Assembly: GCA_017958935.1 (NCBI GenBank)
Contig: JAGDBR010000203.1
Coordinates: 1-6,767, forward strand
DNA length: 6,767 nt
DNA from: Lachnospiraceae bacterium
Lineage (GTDB): Bacteria > Bacillota_A > Clostridia > Lachnospirales > Lachnospiraceae
Reading direction: 5' to 3'
Positions within the stretch are counted from its first letter, which is position 1. Each line of letters starts with the position of its first letter. Shown here in pieces: positions 6,145 to 6,767 of this stretch. A model generated the notes under the pieces. That model was not told the origin of the DNA, made no database searches, and saw nothing but the letters and a program-made list of their open reading frames with translations. The translations under genes were made by a program, and so were the position numbers.

Positions 6145-6158
6145 CCGGCCGCGGCCGG
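6145..6158. repeat. Perfect 14-bp GC palindrome in the dehydrogenase leader
   Basis: CCGGCCGCGGCCGG reads the same on both strands. It falls immediately downstream of the predicted -10 box (6168-6173) of the dehydrogenase promoter, so it lies at the very start of the transcript. It could be a protein-binding site or form a short 5' hairpin (5-bp stem, 4-base loop). In a GC-rich genome, chance is also possible. Confidence 0.4.
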
Positions 6159-6167
6159 TCCATTGCC

Positions 6168-6196
6168 ATCTTACCACAACCGGGGCGTGAATTCAA
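6168..6196 (-). promoter_or_regulatory. Promoter of the dehydrogenase operon
   Basis: On the minus strand, TTGAAT (-35, 6191-6196) and TAAGAT (-10, 6168-6173) are 17 bases apart. The bases TGG directly before the -10 box give an extended -10 (TGn) element. The predicted transcription start is near 6161, giving a leader of about 40 bases. Confidence 0.55.
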
Positions 6197-6209
6197 GGCA
6201 TCCGCGTAC

Positions 6210-6238
6210 TTGACCTGCACTTTCATCGGCGGTATGAT
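6210..6238 (+). promoter_or_regulatory. Promoter of the cyclase-family gene
   Basis: TTGACC (-35, 6210-6215) and TATGAT (-10, 6233-6238) each match the sigma-A consensus at five of six bases and are exactly 17 bases apart. Transcription should start near 6245, giving a leader of about 30 bases. The perfect palindrome ATGATATCAT (6234-6243) overlaps the -10 box and could be an operator. The -35 box lies only 13 bases from that of the divergent dehydrogenase promoter. Confidence 0.65.
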
Positions 6239-6275
6239 ATCATCAGGATAGAATAGACCCGCACGGAGGTGTAAC

Positions 6276-6767
6276 ATGGCAAAAGTGATCGATCTGACCC
6301 ACATTCTGGATCCGAAGAAGGCGCAGCGCAAGTTTCAGGTAGAAACGATCGGCGCCGATGAAGTCAACCACAACGTCGTCCGCATGGAAGGCCAGTGGTA
6401 CATCATGTCGGACATCCACATGGTCTCGCACATCGGGACCCACATCGAAGTCCCCTATCATCTGTTCAAAGACGCGTACGATCTGGCCGACATGCCGATC
6501 GACGCTTATTACGGCGAAGCCTGCGTACTGGATTTCTCGGACATCCAGGAACGCGTGCCGATCACGCTCGACATCGCAAAGGCGGCCGCCGAGAAAGCCG
6601 GCGGCATCCGCGAGGGCGACATCGTGCTCTGCAACCTCGGCTTTGCGGACCGCTACGGCACGCCCGAATACGGGAACAGCCCCTATTTCTCGACGGAAGC
6701 GATCGAGTTCCTCGCGACCTCCGGCATGAAGATGATGGGCGTGGACGCCGGCGGCGTCGAGATCCCG
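6276..6767 (+). CDS. Cyclase-family (kynurenine formamidase-like) metal-dependent hydrolase, 5' part (partial)
   Basis: The gene starts with ATG at 6276 behind a GGAGGT ribosome site (6265-6270, 5-base spacing) and runs off the right edge after 164 codons. The start IDLTHIL (5-11) is the usual opening of this family. The metal motif is H52-I-G-T-H56-I-E58-V-P-Y-H62, against the family form HxGTHxDxPxH: the Asp is replaced by Glu. Later blocks GDIVLCNLGFADRYG (about 114-128) and GVDAGGVEIP (the last ten codons) fit the family's core strands. Members hydrolyse amides or cyclic substrates such as N-formylkynurenine or isatin, usually with Zn or Mn. The substrate here is unknown and the C-terminal part, which would hold the remaining active-site residues, is outside the window. 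It faces away from the hydroxyacid dehydrogenase and is probably the first gene of its own transcript. Confidence 0.85.
   Translation, partial: MAKVIDLTHILDPKKAQRKFQVETIGADEVNHNVVRMEGQWYIMSDIHMVSHIGTHIEVPYHLFKDAYDLADMPIDAYYGEACVLDFSDIQERVPITLDIAKAAAEKAGGIREGDIVLCNLGFADRYGTPEYGNSPYFSTEAIEFLATSGMKMMGVDAGGVEIP

Noticed and set aside
6145..6158. GC palindrome as a terminator
   Set aside because: It has no T-run on either side, too little loop, and lies at the start rather than the end of transcripts.
5259..6251. 330-codon open frame on the plus strand opposite the dehydrogenase
   Set aside because: It is antisense to a complete D-2-hydroxyacid dehydrogenase and runs through both divergent promoters. 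Its composition is typical of a GC-rich shadow frame.
6134..6461. Short minus-strand frames over the divergent promoter and the cyclase gene
   Set aside because: They cover the predicted promoters and a strongly supported plus-strand gene, with no domain and no ribosome site.
1..6767. CRISPR array, tRNA, rRNA, transposon or prophage
   Set aside because: I saw no regularly spaced repeats, cloverleaf, rRNA core, transposase motif or long terminal inverted repeat. Nearly all of the window is covered by seven metabolic genes and their control regions.

Overview
This window looks like a chromosomal piece of a GC-rich Clostridia (Lachnospiraceae-like) bacterium. I infer this from strong AGGAGG ribosome sites, the alcohol-acetyltransferase/DUF6320 gene pair that I associate with Firmicutes gut anaerobes, the enzymes of anaerobic hydroxyacid metabolism, and a GC content of roughly 60% judged by eye. 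I see no tRNA, rRNA, CRISPR array or mobile element.

Left third (1-2954, minus strand): a three-gene operon reading leftward. The first gene encodes an unusual fusion. Its first ~424 residues are a complete LarA-type nickel-pincer 2-hydroxyacid racemase/epimerase. Its last ~95 residues are the SAF domain normally found as the N-terminus or small subunit of altronate-type (UxaA/SuyA) dehydratases. The second gene, 12 bases on, encodes the matching dehydratase large subunit without its own SAF domain. The third, cut by the window edge, starts like a GntP-family sugar-acid permease. Together they suggest uptake of a hydroxy or sugar acid, inversion at C2, and dehydration or lyase cleavage of the resulting epimer. 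The substrate cannot be read from the sequence. The control region (2955-3060) has a plausible promoter overlapped by a GntR/FCD-like operator.

Middle (3082-6119, minus strand): a second leftward operon ending in a strong intrinsic terminator (3082-3136). It encodes a D-2-hydroxyacid dehydrogenase of the glycerate dehydrogenase/HprA type, a soluble CoA-dependent acyltransferase of the alcohol-acetyltransferase/condensation superfamily, and a zinc-ribbon protein with six predicted membrane helices (DUF6320-like). The last two are separated by a single base and are probably translationally coupled.

Right edge (6276-6767, plus strand): the 5' part of a divergently transcribed cyclase-family (kynurenine formamidase-like) metal hydrolase. 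The 156-base divergent region has good promoters in both directions with back-to-back -35 boxes, and two short perfect palindromes.

The most interesting element is the LarA-SAF fusion and its partner large subunit: a two-protein system that appears to join a nickel-dependent epimerase physically to a dehydratase.
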